From NCBI GenBank assembly GCA_016712285.1, contig JADJRK010000001.1:1426001-1490000 (forward strand): DNA of 64,000 bases, given 5' to 3'. This document shows positions 23,753 through 33,378 of this stretch, piece after piece (the first letter of the stretch is position 1; every line of letters begins with the position of its first letter). The translations under genes and the position numbers were made by a program. The notes beneath the pieces are model-generated. The model saw nothing but the letters and a program-made list of their open reading frames with translations. It was not told where the DNA came from and ran no database searches. The stretch comes from Planctomycetota bacterium (GTDB lineage: Bacteria; Planctomycetota; UBA8742; UBA2392).

Positions 23753-25006
23753 CTACTTGAGCCGTTCATACCGTGCGACCACTTGCAGGCACAGGGTCGC
23801 CATGGCAGTGGTCCAGACCCGGCCGCCCCAGGCGCGCCATGCATCGATCGCGTCAAAGCTTCCGAACTCGTCGAGCACAGCTTCGAAGGTGTCTTTGTCC
23901 TTGGCGTGCCACCCGCGCTGGTTTTCGAGCAGGGCTTTCAGCAGGGGTGACTTCCAGGCATCGAACTCTTTCTTGTCGCCCATCTGGTGCATGCCAAGCG
24001 TGCCGAAGTACAGGTAGGCCATATCAACTTTTTTGTCAGCCCAGGCGGGCAGGTCTTTCAGCAACAGCGCCGTCTGGCCCTTCAGCTCTTTGCTTTTTGG
24101 CGTCCACTTCTTGTCGCCGCTGAGCAGCCGCAGCGTCACGTTCACTGCATCAGAATCCGGGTGCGATACCCAATCTGCCGCAGTACGTACGCGCGGCGAA
24201 CCACCGCCGGCGTTGCCGGCCATGTAGCCCGTGCGGTACGTGCCCTGTATGTCGGCGCTGGCGCTGTCGAGGTACTTGTGTGTGCCGACCCATGACTTCT
24301 CGAAATCGCCCTCAAGGCCCGCAATCTGCGCCGATTTCACCGCCAACGCGCACCAGCTCGTCATTTGCGTGTCCGCCTGCCCGTCGTCAAACCCATAGCG
24401 CCAGCCCGATTCCTTGCTTTGGGCCGCCAGCAGGTACTCAACGGCCTTCTGTGCAGCCGGCTTCAAGTCAGCGTCGCCGGATAGCGCAAAGGCTTCGCAC
24501 AGGGCGATGGTCGCGACGGCATGGTTGTGCACGCAACTGCAATGGCCTTCGCCGATCAAGCCGTTGCTGCCCTGCTTTGACCGTAGGTAGCCAAGCCCCT
24601 TGGCGACGTAGGTCTTGTAAACGCCATCCGTGTGCACATGACCGCTGCCCAGAAAGCAGAGTAGTGCCAGGGCTGTCCAGGGCACGTCGGCATCCTTGTC
24701 AAAACCCTCGTCGCAAACATCGCCGCCCTCTTCGCCCGGCTTGACCCACTCAAGATTGTGGGTGTGGGCGGCGCGCATGCGCAGCGTGTGGCTGTCATAG
24801 GCCTTTGCGCTCCATTGGCCTTCCGGCCCCTGGTGATCGCAAAACCATTCCAGCGACGCGACGATACGCCGGTTGATGTCGTCAGCCGTGTACACCTTTT
24901 CGTCAGCCTTGGGCTTGGGTTTGGGCCGGCTCTGTGAATCCGTCGGCGCAGCGACAACAGCCAGCAACGCCAGCGCCAGTGCGCCCAGCGCGATCATTCG
25001 CCTCAT
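23753..25006 (-). CDS. Secreted protein with prenyltransferase/squalene-oxidase-type repeats
   Basis: 417 residues with a signal peptide (about 1-24, MIALGALALALLAVVAAP) and a short Lys/Pro linker, then the same alpha/alpha-barrel repeats as the protein at 7764: RRIVASLEWFCDHQGPEGQWS, GLGYLRSKQGSNGLIG, AVEYLLAAQSKESGWRYGF, LLKALLENQRGWHAKD, and the closing DAWRAWGGRVWTTAMATLCLQVVARYERL. The two are paralogues that differ in anchoring: this one has a cleavable signal, the other a transmembrane stalk. No catalytic cyclase motif is visible. A peptide- or polysaccharide-binding role outside the cytoplasm is inferred. The gene lies 82 bases upstream of mrpE, in the reverse order of transcription (both on minus), so it would be read after a separate promoter. 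Confidence 0.82.
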   Translation of the reverse strand: MRRMIALGALALALLAVVAAPTDSQSRPKPKPKADEKVYTADDINRRIVASLEWFCDHQGPEGQWSAKAYDSHTLRMRAAHTHNLEWVKPGEEGGDVCDEGFDKDADVPWTALALLCFLGSGHVHTDGVYKTYVAKGLGYLRSKQGSNGLIGEGHCSCVHNHAVATIALCEAFALSGDADLKPAAQKAVEYLLAAQSKESGWRYGFDDGQADTQMTSWCALAVKSAQIAGLEGDFEKSWVGTHKYLDSASADIQGTYRTGYMAGNAGGGSPRVRTAADWVSHPDSDAVNVTLRLLSGDKKWTPKSKELKGQTALLLKDLPAWADKKVDMAYLYFGTLGMHQMGDKKEFDAWKSPLLKALLENQRGWHAKDKDTFEAVLDEFGSFDAIDAWRAWGGRVWTTAMATLCLQVVARYERLK

Positions 25007-25136
25007 GGGGAAACCCTCCGTTCAGTGCCGTGTACCCGCACAAACGGATTCGCAGGCGCGACGTTCAAGGCGCATGCGCAGTGTTTCGCCAATTTCGGCA
25101 GACGGCCCGGGCATTGCGCATCGGCACTGGCCCGAG

Positions 25137-25562
25137 TCAAAGATTCAGCAGGATCAGCAGCAGCACTACCGCGGCAACGACCGCAACCAGCTTCAGCACT
25201 GTGCCTACCCAGCGGCGGCCCTGTACTTCCGGCTCGGGTTCGAGTTCAGACTCGCGGGCCGTCATGCGCTCACGAATATGCCGGCCGGTGTGTACGCCGG
25301 TCTTGGCGGCGGTTTCCTGCATGGGCGGCGCGATCGCGCTATCGAGAGGCTGATGCACACTGACCGCCTCTTCAAACTGATCGAGCGGAACCTCGACCGT
25401 AAACCGGCCGCCCTGGCTGCCAACGCGCGCCTCAATGCCCGCGGATTCGAGGTACGTGATGGTCATGCGCGCCGTCACCTGGTCGGGCGCGTAGGTCAGG
25501 GCCACCCACTCGCGCGCGTCGCGGGGAACCCACTCGACGTTGCTTTCATCTGGCTCAGGCAT
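25137..25562 (-). CDS. DUF2007-like domain protein with C-terminal membrane anchor
   Basis: 141 residues from the ATG at 25562, which overlaps the upstream stop by one base (TGATG); a GTG one codon earlier is possible. Residues 20-70 (WVALTYAPDQVTARMTITYLESAGIEARV and VEVPLDQFEEA) match the DUF2007 putative signal-transducing fold, in which a small beta-alpha domain recognises an unknown ligand. The rest is a charged linker and one transmembrane helix at the extreme C-terminus (121-140), making it a tail-anchored protein facing the cytoplasm. Confidence 0.7.
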   Translation of the reverse strand: MPEPDESNVEWVPRDAREWVALTYAPDQVTARMTITYLESAGIEARVGSQGGRFTVEVPLDQFEEAVSVHQPLDSAIAPPMQETAAKTGVHTGRHIRERMTARESELEPEPEVQGRRWVGTVLKLVAVVAAVVLLLILLNL

Positions 25563-26077
25563 CACGAAGGCTCAACGCGGCCGGTACGCCGTGGCGCAGC
25601 CGCAAGCTCGGCTGAAATCGCCTGTGCAAAGCCAATCAGTGCGTCAAAGGTGCAATGCATGCCGCAACGATGCTCTACGTTTCCGGCGCCGCCGTGCTGG
25701 CGGTATGTCACGCCGACGCTGGCGCGCACTTCTTCAAGCGCGCCTTCGGGTTCGGCTTCTGCGTTGGGAACGCCAGCCAGGCCCGTCACGTTGATCTTCT
25801 GCGTCCATTTGCTGCGGCGGGCGGCAAGGCTGATCTCGAGCTCGCGGGTATCGCTGCGCAGCTGCATCATGCCCGCGCGCTTTTCGCCAAACGACAGCAG
25901 CTTCTCGACCATTCGTGTCAGACCATCGTGGGAAATGGTCAATTCGCCATTCACTGGCTCGCCGTAGGCCTCGAACTTGACTTCACAGACAACGCCATCG
26001 GCCCCGCCGCCGCGAGTTGTGTGGACGGGCGTCAGCTCGAACCACGAGGCATTATCCGGTGAGCTCAGTCGAGCCAT
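25562..26077 (-). CDS. Hypothetical protein, coupled to the DUF2007-like gene
   Basis: 171 residues, no signal peptide or membrane helix. The N-terminal half is a beta-rich globular sequence (SWFELTPVHTTR, GVVCEVKFEAYGEPVNGELTIS); the rest is mixed, with a Cys/His cluster (VEHRCGMHCTF). I do not recognise it. Its stop overlaps the start of the DUF2007-like gene, so both are made together, and a shared process can be inferred but not named. Confidence 0.6.
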   Translation of the reverse strand: MARLSSPDNASWFELTPVHTTRGGGADGVVCEVKFEAYGEPVNGELTISHDGLTRMVEKLLSFGEKRAGMMQLRSDTRELEISLAARRSKWTQKINVTGLAGVPNAEAEPEGALEEVRASVGVTYRQHGGAGNVEHRCGMHCTFDALIGFAQAISAELAAAPRRTGRVEPS

Positions 26078-26150
26078 GCCGCGAGTGTGCCATCAGGCGC
26101 ACCTTGTGCAAGCTGTTCGAAGGCGCTTGGGGCGAGGTTGCCTAAACAAA

Positions 26151-26176
26151 CACCCCCCGCGCCATGGCGGGGGGTG
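26151..26176 (-). terminator. Rho-independent terminator of the Ser/Arg-rich protein gene
   Basis: Perfect 10-bp stem CACCCCCCGC / GCGGGGGGTG with a six-base loop. On the minus strand it is followed by TTTGTTT. It lies 18 bases after the stop of the gene at 26194. Confidence 0.85.
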
Positions 26177-26193
26177 AAGTATCGTGCTGAATC

Positions 26194-28119
26194 TTATTCG
26201 CCCTCCAGGGCTTCCATGGCTTCCTGGTGAAGCGCCTTGGTGGCTGCGTCCTGCGGCAGTTGCGCCAGCGCGCGGTCAAGCATGGCCGCAGCTGTGCGCG
26301 CGTCGCCTGTGCGCAGCGCCGTGAAGCCGCGCAGCAGCAGCAGGTCCGGGTCTTCGGGCAGGTCTTTGAGCTCGCCGTCGAGGTGTTCCACATAGCCCTT
26401 GAGCACATCCGGGCCGCCGAAGGCCTTGGCCATGTCGATGTTGCTGCGCTCCGCATCCAGCACAATGCCGCGACGCAAGGCAAACGCGCTGAAGGCGTAC
26501 TTGCCCTGCGCAAACGCGCTGATCGCCAAGCTGTAGCGGGCGTCGGCGCTGCTGGGGTCAAGGATCACGGCTTCTTTGAACGCCTTGGTGGCGGTGCCGT
26601 AGTCGCCCTTGGCAAACGCGTCGCTGCCGCGGTTCATTTCGTGGCGGTACTCGCCGGCGGCGTCGCCACGGGCGCGGTCTTTTTCGGGTTGCGGGCGCTT
26701 GCCACTGCTGCCGATGCTGTCGCGGCGGCGGTTGTCGCGGTAGTTGCTGACGTCTTCTGCGCCGTCTTCGTAGCCGCGGTCGTAACCGTCGTCATAGCCA
26801 TCGTCGTACAGTGAATCATAGCTCAGCGCCGTGTAGCCGTAGCTGTACGGCCGCCAATCCCACCAGCGCGTGTATCCATACCAGTACGGGCGGGTGACGC
26901 GGCAGTACGAACCGTGGTAGTTGAACCAGTGGTGGTGGCGCCACGAGTGCGAGTGAAAGTAGCTGCGCGGGCCGTAGTTGTAGCCCCACCATCCGTGATG
27001 ATAGGGCTGGATGTACCAGGCCCCGTTGCCGAGAATCGCGATCGAATGCGAACCGAAGTACACAAACGGGCGCCACCAATGGCCGATGTGCCAGGGACGG
27101 TAGCCCCAGCCAATGCTGAAGCTGCCCCATCCCCAGCTCCATCCGATACTCCAGCCGATGCCCCAACTGCCCCAGCTTCCGCCCCAATACCCGCCGGAGT
27201 AACCGCCGTAGTACCAGGGGTAGGAATAGCCGCTGTAGCCGTAGGTGCCGTAATAGCTGCTGTACCCGGTGCTGTGGGTTGACCTGGGCAGCGGCGCCTG
27301 CGGGCTGGAAGCATCGCCGCGCACCACGCCGGTGGAGCCGGGCGTGCGCAGTGAAGTCAGCGTGCTGCGTTCAGAAATCGTGCCACGAGTGGCCACCGAG
27401 CGAGTCTGCGGGCTGCCTGTGCTACCGTCGCGCGCGGTGCTGGTTGTGCGCGGCATCGCCGCGGTGCGCGAAGCCGTGCTGGCGCGGCTGGGCATGGCGC
27501 TGGTGCGCGGCGCGGTTGTTGACGGCTGCGCCGATGACCGCGCAAGGCTGGAACTGCCGGGCGCGCGCGAAACCGTCGGCACGCCGCTTGAGGTTGTGCG
27601 CGAAGGCGTTGAGCTTGAGCGGTACGAGGTGCGAGGCAGCGTGGAAGACGGAGCGCGGGACGATGCACTAGGAGAGCGAGTCGCCGCCGGTGAGCTTGAG
27701 CTGCTGCGTGCACCCGTGCTGCCAGCCGGCCGGGTCGCAATGCGCGACGGCGAAGAGGCTGCCGGGCGCGACGAGCTGGAGCGATAGGTACTGCCGCTGC
27801 TGCTGCGGGTGGCACTCGGCGAACTGGAACTGCGCGACGGCGAACTGGAGCGCGAAGAAGATGAAGAAGGCGCGCGCGAAGAGCTTGAACCCGCCGAGCG
27901 GCTGCTGGATCCGCTGGAGCGTGAGCTGCCCGAAATGCGCGACGAGCTTGAGCCGCCCGAACTGGCCCTCGAACTGCCGCCGGAACTTCCGCCCGAGCTC
28001 TTGCCTGAGCTGCCACCGCGTGAAATGCGCTGCGCATCGACATCAATCGTCGGCGCCGCGAATGCGATCACGGCCAAGGCAAGAATGCCGCTGAACATCA
28101 ACCTGCGTAGGCTGAACAT
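26194..28119 (-). CDS. Secreted Ser/Arg-rich low-complexity protein with TPR C-terminus
   Basis: 641 residues from the ATG at 28119, preceded by GGAGAGG; the longer open frame upstream lies in the leader hairpin and is rejected. Residues 1-28 are a signal peptide. About 30-275 is almost only Ser, Arg, Gly, Pro, Thr and Ala (for example SSSRSSSPSRSSSSPS). About 300-470 is rich in Tyr, Trp, Gly and His (YYGGYSGGYWGGSWGSWGIGW, HHGWWGYNYG). The last 135 residues form TPR repeats (AFAKGDYGTATKAFKEAVILDPSSADARYSLA). A basic disordered part plus aromatic Gly-rich part suggests a surface or matrix protein, possibly one that phase-separates or binds acidic polymers. The TPR part would dock partners. 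Function is not known. Confidence 0.75.
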   Translation of the reverse strand: MFSLRRLMFSGILALAVIAFAAPTIDVDAQRISRGGSSGKSSGGSSGGSSRASSGGSSSSRISGSSRSSGSSSRSAGSSSSRAPSSSSSRSSSPSRSSSSPSATRSSSGSTYRSSSSRPAASSPSRIATRPAGSTGARSSSSSPAATRSPSASSRAPSSTLPRTSYRSSSTPSRTTSSGVPTVSRAPGSSSLARSSAQPSTTAPRTSAMPSRASTASRTAAMPRTTSTARDGSTGSPQTRSVATRGTISERSTLTSLRTPGSTGVVRGDASSPQAPLPRSTHSTGYSSYYGTYGYSGYSYPWYYGGYSGGYWGGSWGSWGIGWSIGWSWGWGSFSIGWGYRPWHIGHWWRPFVYFGSHSIAILGNGAWYIQPYHHGWWGYNYGPRSYFHSHSWRHHHWFNYHGSYCRVTRPYWYGYTRWWDWRPYSYGYTALSYDSLYDDGYDDGYDRGYEDGAEDVSNYRDNRRRDSIGSSGKRPQPEKDRARGDAAGEYRHEMNRGSDAFAKGDYGTATKAFKEAVILDPSSADARYSLAISAFAQGKYAFSAFALRRGIVLDAERSNIDMAKAFGGPDVLKGYVEHLDGELKDLPEDPDLLLLRGFTALRTGDARTAAAMLDRALAQLPQDAATKALHQEAMEALEGE

Positions 28120-28155
28120 GGGTACCCTCTCCAGATCAATCCAACGGCCCCAACG

Positions 28156-28195
28156 AAAAAAGGGCCACCCGGCATAAATGCCGTAAAGGGGCCCC
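28156..28195 (-). promoter_or_regulatory. Terminator-like hairpin in the leader of the Ser/Arg-rich gene
   Basis: Minus-strand leader reads GGGGCCCC, TTTA, CGGCAT-TT-ATGCCG, GGT, then GGCCC followed by six T. An inner 6-bp hairpin is closed by an outer GGGCC/GGCCC stem, then a U6 tract, 36 bases before the start codon. This has the form of a transcription attenuator. A TTATAG box further upstream (near 28213-28220) could be the -10 element. Confidence 0.5.
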
Positions 28196-28351
28196 AATTC
28201 CCCCACAACTATAACCTGTCGTGTGACCGATTGCATCCATCCATTTGGAAATATAGACCGGTCCGCCGCCGCACTTCTGTGGACCCTTTCCCAGCGCTGG
28301 AGCGTCTAAGGAATTGAGTCGCTTAGGTCGGACAACGGAAAGGGAGACACG

Positions 28352-29317
28352 ATGAAACCGACAGGCAAATCGACGTGGATGCTGGCCCTCGCGGGCATGC
28401 TGTGCACGGGCGCGTTGGCAGCCCAGGAAACCCCGGAAGCACCGGGTGCACCGGAAAAAGAAGGCGTAAGCAAAGAGGTCAAGTTCAAGAACACCGACGG
28501 CGACGCCGACGGCAAGATCACTTTCGCCGAGATGAAAAAGGTTCATCACGCGGGCCTGAAAACCTGGCGCGAAGCGAGCGAGACCCTGGACGAAAAGAAG
28601 GTCGCCGAGGCCCAGAAGTGGCTGGACGAGCGGCTGTTCGTGTTCGAGTTCCTGGTGTGGGACGGCAACGATGACCGCGAACTCACGAAAGAAGAGTACC
28701 TGAAAGACCCGTCCGAGGCCCCCGAGATCTCGCGCCAGGACCAGCTCGACAGCGAAGACGTGGACTTTGACGACATGCTGCGCCACGACGGCGACAAAGA
28801 TGGCAAGCTGAGCCTCACTGAGCTCACGACGGGAACCCTGGCCAAGCTGAAGCAGTACGTGGAAATCGCCAAGGGCGACAACGACAAGCTCGAGAATCTG
28901 CTGCGCATCGAAAACCACATGATGGCGGCATACACAATGCTGAACCGCGACCTTGACGGCGACTCCGTGCTCACGCGCGAAGAAGTGAAGTCGTACATGG
29001 AAAAAGTTCTCGAGGGCGAGCAGATGTATCAGCTCTCCAAGGAAGCGCTGAAGAAGTATGGCCAGTTCATGGCCGACACCATGTTTACCCTGTACGACAA
29101 GGACGGCGACAAGGCGCTGTCGTGGGACGAACTCAAGAGCGTAAAGAACCCGCCCACCGAAGAAGAGTTCAAGAAGCTGGACAAGAACGGCGACGGCAAG
29201 CTCACCGGCGAAGAAGTCGCCGCTGCCATGAACAGCGAAGAGTCCGACTCAGATGAGGGCGGTTCAGTGCCCCCGCCGCCGGACAAGAAAGAGCCGGAAG
29301 GCGACAAGAAGAACTGA
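28352..29317 (+). CDS. Secreted protein with six EF-hand loops
   Basis: 321 residues, ATG at 28352 after GGAAAGGGAG. The signal peptide (1-24) ends GALAAQE. Six 12-residue EF-hand loops can be placed: 49-60 (DGDADGKITFAE), 104-115, 146-157 (DGDKDGKLSLTE), 200-211, 249-260 (DKDGDKALSWDE) and 277-288 (DKNGDGKLTGEE). Loops 2 and 4 have weaker position 6 or 7 residues. Intervening helices make it an elongated calmodulin-like calcium binder outside the cytoplasm. The C-terminus is acidic then Pro/Lys-rich. It is divergently transcribed from the Ser/Arg-rich protein and closed by its own terminator. EF-hands also occur in the transporter at 9558, and related Asp-rich sites in the M14 proteins at 57140 and 58896. 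Confidence 0.88.
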   Translation: MKPTGKSTWMLALAGMLCTGALAAQETPEAPGAPEKEGVSKEVKFKNTDGDADGKITFAEMKKVHHAGLKTWREASETLDEKKVAEAQKWLDERLFVFEFLVWDGNDDRELTKEEYLKDPSEAPEISRQDQLDSEDVDFDDMLRHDGDKDGKLSLTELTTGTLAKLKQYVEIAKGDNDKLENLLRIENHMMAAYTMLNRDLDGDSVLTREEVKSYMEKVLEGEQMYQLSKEALKKYGQFMADTMFTLYDKDGDKALSWDELKSVKNPPTEEEFKKLDKNGDGKLTGEEVAAAMNSEESDSDEGGSVPPPPDKKEPEGDKKN

Positions 29318-29334
29318 TCCACTCACAGCACACC

Positions 29335-29370
29335 AGTGCCACGCGCCTGTCGCGTGGCACTTTGCTTTCT
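29335..29370 (+). terminator. Rho-independent terminator after the EF-hand gene
   Basis: 11-bp stem AGTGCCACGCG / CGCGTGGCACT with loop CCTGT, followed by TTGCTTTCTT. It separates the EF-hand gene from the convergent helicase gene and may serve both. Confidence 0.8.
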
Positions 29371-29375
29371 TGGCG

Positions 29376-31400
29376 CTACAGCTCAAAGGGGTTGGCCGGC
29401 ACCGGCTTGCGTGCCTTGGGCTCGCCGCCCTTGCCATCAGTGATCGGGCAATCAGGCAGCGCGCGCAGGATCTTTTTGCCGTAGCCCTTCTTGATCACGC
29501 GGCTGTCCAGGATCACGACCGTGCCGTAGTCATCCTTGCGCCGGATCAATCGCCCAAAGCCCTGCCGCAGCTTGATCGTGGCCTCGGGCACCATGTAGTC
29601 GTTGAAATCGTTGCCGCCGCTGCGCACCACTTCTTCCATGCGCGCGGCAATCAGCGGGTCACTCGGCACTGGAAACGGCAGACGCACGAGAATCACCGTG
29701 GTCAGCGCCTCGCCGGGAACGTCCACACCCTGCCAGAAGGTTTCAACGCCGAACAGCACCATCTTCGGGCCTTCCTTGAAGCGCTCCAGCATACGCCCAC
29801 GACTTAGTCCTTCGCCCTGGCGCAACAGTGTGTAGCCCTGGAACTCAAGCTGGTTGTGCACGCCGTCATGCACCTTGCGCATCTGCGAGAAGCTGGTGAA
29901 CAGCACGAAAGTGCCGCCGCGGCTGCGCTTGACCGCCGCGATTACTTCTTCATTGATGCGCGTGTCGTACTCTTGCGCCTGCCCGCCGGCTTTGGGTGGC
30001 TCCGGCACATCAGGGATCACGATCTGCGCCCGCGCTTTGAAATCAAACGGGCTGCCCACCTGCAACGCCGTCACGCCCTCGTCGGGCACGCCAAGCCGGT
30101 TGCGGATGTAGCCGAAGTCGTTGGGCCCGGTCGCAAGCGTGGCGCTGGTCAGCACGACGCTTTTGCAGCGCTCGAACAGCAGCTTGTTCATCAGGGCGCC
30201 GACATGGATCGGCGCTGCCCGCAACTCGGTGTTCTGGTCGCGTCCGGCGGTCTCGACCCAGTACACCTGCCCCTCCAGCGACTGCCGGTTGAAAGCGTCC
30301 ATGCTTTCCGCGTACTCGCTGACGCGGTTGACGTTGGCTTCAATCTCAAGCCGGTCTTCTTCGTTGCGCGCCTGCAGCATGCCCTCTTTCAGGCGCAGGG
30401 CCAACTCGCGCAGCGCGTCGGCCCCTTCGGGCGGAAACAGTTCGGGTTCATTCACGCGGGCGGGTTTCTGGCGCTGCTCGTGCAGCCAGTTTTCGACTTT
30501 CAGGAAAAAGCGTTCGCCCTCGTCGCGGGCCTTACGCAGCGCCTCGTGCCCGCCGCGCAGGAAGTCATATCGCACCAGCAGGCCCTTGTTGCGCCGCGCG
30601 TTGTAGACCTGCGACAGAGTGTAGTTCCAGCCGGCGTGGGTCAGCCGCAGGCCCAGGTGCTCACTGGCGTAGCGCTCAAGGTCATGGGCCTCGTCAATGA
30701 TGAGATAGCGGTAGTCGGGCAGGTAGTTCACGCCCGCGGCTTTCAACGCCAGGTCGGCACACAGCAGCGCGTGGTTCACGACCAGAATGCTCGAGTTGTA
30801 CATGCGCCGCTTGGCGGCCTGGTAGAAGCACTTTTTCTCAAAGTTGGGGCACTGGCGGCCCATGCAGTTGTTGCGGTCGGACACCGCAAGTTGCCAGACT
30901 TCGCTGCTGGGCTCAAAGTCCATGCTGCCCTTGCTGCCGTCGGGCGTGGTTTCGGCCCATGCGCTCAGGCGCATCAGCTCACGCTTTTCGTCGTTCGCCA
31001 GCATGCCGTCGGCTTCTGTGCGCAGCGCCGCCTCAAGCCGCCGCAGCGACACGTAGTTGCTGCGACCCTTGGCGAGCACGGCTGTGAATTCCTGATCCCA
31101 TACGCTGCGCAGGAACGGGATGTCTTTGCCGTACAGTTGCTCTTGCAAAGCAATCGTGCCGGTGCTGATGACCACAGGCCGGTCATCCACTTTGCCGGCC
31201 ACGGCGCGCTGGATTGCGGGCACCAGGTAGGCGAACGATTTGCCGACACCGGTGCCGGCTTCGACAACGAGGTGGGTGTTGCCGGTAAGCGCCAGTTCAA
31301 CGGCGCGGCCCATGGCAAGCTGTTGCGGGCGGTCTTCGTACCCGGCAAGCTTGCCGGCAATCAACCCGCCCGGCCCAAGGATGGAGTCCACAAAACTCAT
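29376..31400 (-). CDS. DinG/XPD-family ATP-dependent DNA helicase
   Basis: 674 residues. Walker A is EAGTGVGKS (48-56), and the Walker B/DEAH box is LIIDEAHD (233-240). Later come VLTSATLATG, TLLRQGEGLSRG, FWQGVDVPGEALTTVILVRLPFPVP and QGFGRLIRRKDDYG, the superfamily 2 motifs IV-VI of DinG. Members unwind 5'-3', including R-loops and G-quadruplexes. The iron-sulphur domain is nearly complete: C179, C184 and C191 are in place (NNCMGRQCPNFEKKC), but the first ligand, normally the Cys in an NYLC-type motif, is Ser118 (SNYVSLRRLE). So the 4Fe-4S cluster may lack a ligand or use another one. It stands alone on the minus strand, tail to tail with the EF-hand gene. Confidence 0.92.
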   Translation of the reverse strand: MSFVDSILGPGGLIAGKLAGYEDRPQQLAMGRAVELALTGNTHLVVEAGTGVGKSFAYLVPAIQRAVAGKVDDRPVVISTGTIALQEQLYGKDIPFLRSVWDQEFTAVLAKGRSNYVSLRRLEAALRTEADGMLANDEKRELMRLSAWAETTPDGSKGSMDFEPSSEVWQLAVSDRNNCMGRQCPNFEKKCFYQAAKRRMYNSSILVVNHALLCADLALKAAGVNYLPDYRYLIIDEAHDLERYASEHLGLRLTHAGWNYTLSQVYNARRNKGLLVRYDFLRGGHEALRKARDEGERFFLKVENWLHEQRQKPARVNEPELFPPEGADALRELALRLKEGMLQARNEEDRLEIEANVNRVSEYAESMDAFNRQSLEGQVYWVETAGRDQNTELRAAPIHVGALMNKLLFERCKSVVLTSATLATGPNDFGYIRNRLGVPDEGVTALQVGSPFDFKARAQIVIPDVPEPPKAGGQAQEYDTRINEEVIAAVKRSRGGTFVLFTSFSQMRKVHDGVHNQLEFQGYTLLRQGEGLSRGRMLERFKEGPKMVLFGVETFWQGVDVPGEALTTVILVRLPFPVPSDPLIAARMEEVVRSGGNDFNDYMVPEATIKLRQGFGRLIRRKDDYGTVVILDSRVIKKGYGKKILRALPDCPITDGKGGEPKARKPVPANPFEL

Positions 31401-31435
31401 GCCGGGAGTGTAGCAACGCCTGCGACAACACGTAG

Positions 31436-31542
31436 CGCAGGCGTCTCGCCTGCGTCACTCAACGGGAGCGCAGGCGTCCCGGCCGTGACTGAACCGCGCG
31501 CCGGAGGCGCGCGGTTTTTGCAGGCCGGAGGCCTGCGCTCCC
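31436..31542. repeat. Cluster of GGA/TCT-triloop hairpins (cloverleaf relative)
   Basis: Contains CGCAGGCG-TCT-CGCCTGCG (31436-31454), then an element closed by GGGAGCGCAGGC (31464-31475) and GCCTGCGCTCCC (31531-31542). Inside are AACCGCGCGCC-GGA-GGCGCGCGGTT (31492-31516) and the competing GCAGGCC-GGA-GGCCTGC (31520-31536). The three-base GGA loops and nested layout match the cloverleaf repeats at 4667 and 49469, but the words differ. Lies in the 389-base gap between the helicase start and glnA. Confidence 0.65.
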
Positions 31543-31646
31543 TTCTCTGGATTGTGGTCAACTTGGTAACTGGTTGCGTGCGTGACACTTGGCGCGTGGA
31601 CAACTGGTTGAGTGCCTGTGAATGCGCATTTTTAGCGGGTTTTCAC

Positions 31647-31674
31647 TTGATCGCCGAAAAACCCGTGCTAACGT
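31647..31674 (+). promoter_or_regulatory. Candidate sigma-70-type promoter for glnA
   Basis: TTGATC (31647-31652) and TAACGT (31669-31674) with a 16-base spacer, placed about 115 bases before the glnA start and just ahead of a structured leader. Agreement with the consensus is moderate. Confidence 0.4.
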
Positions 31675-31679
31675 GCTGT

Positions 31680-31757
31680 CCCCGTAGCGGGGATACAAAA
31701 CCCACCCGATACACCAACTGAGTTGTCGACCCGCCGTGGGCGGGCCGCTGCTTTTTT
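31680..31757 (+). promoter_or_regulatory. Structured glnA leader ending in a terminator-like hairpin
   Basis: Three small hairpins in a row: CCCCG-TAG-CGGGG (31680-31692), CAAC-TGA-GTTG (31715-31725), and a GC-rich one CCCGCC-GTG-GGCGGG (31730-31744, extendable by two pairs past one mismatch) followed shortly by six T (31752-31757). It lies 32 bases before the start codon. It could be an attenuator controlling glnA or a separate small RNA of about 80 bases. It does not match the known glutamine riboswitch as far as I can see. Confidence 0.45.
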
Positions 31758-31789
31758 GATTTTGCACAACGCTGCCGGAGACTGACGCC

Positions 31790-33244
<1,455 letters not shown>

Positions 33245-33301
33245 CCAGAGAACAGGAGCCCGGAGCGCAAGCGACGGGTAAGTAAGCAAACAAGCAAGAA
33301 C

Positions 33302-33330
33302 AAAGCCCCGGGAAATCCCCGGGGCTTTTC
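33302..33330 (+). terminator. Rho-independent terminator of glnA
   Basis: 10-bp stem AAGCCCCGGG / CCCGGGGCTT with a five-base loop, followed by TTTC. It lies 58 bases after the glnA stop, so the next gene has its own start of transcription or relies on read-through. Confidence 0.85.
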
Positions 33331-33378
33331 GTTGATGGCTCATCCGGCGCACTGCCGATGTTGGGGCCGGAGGCTCCC

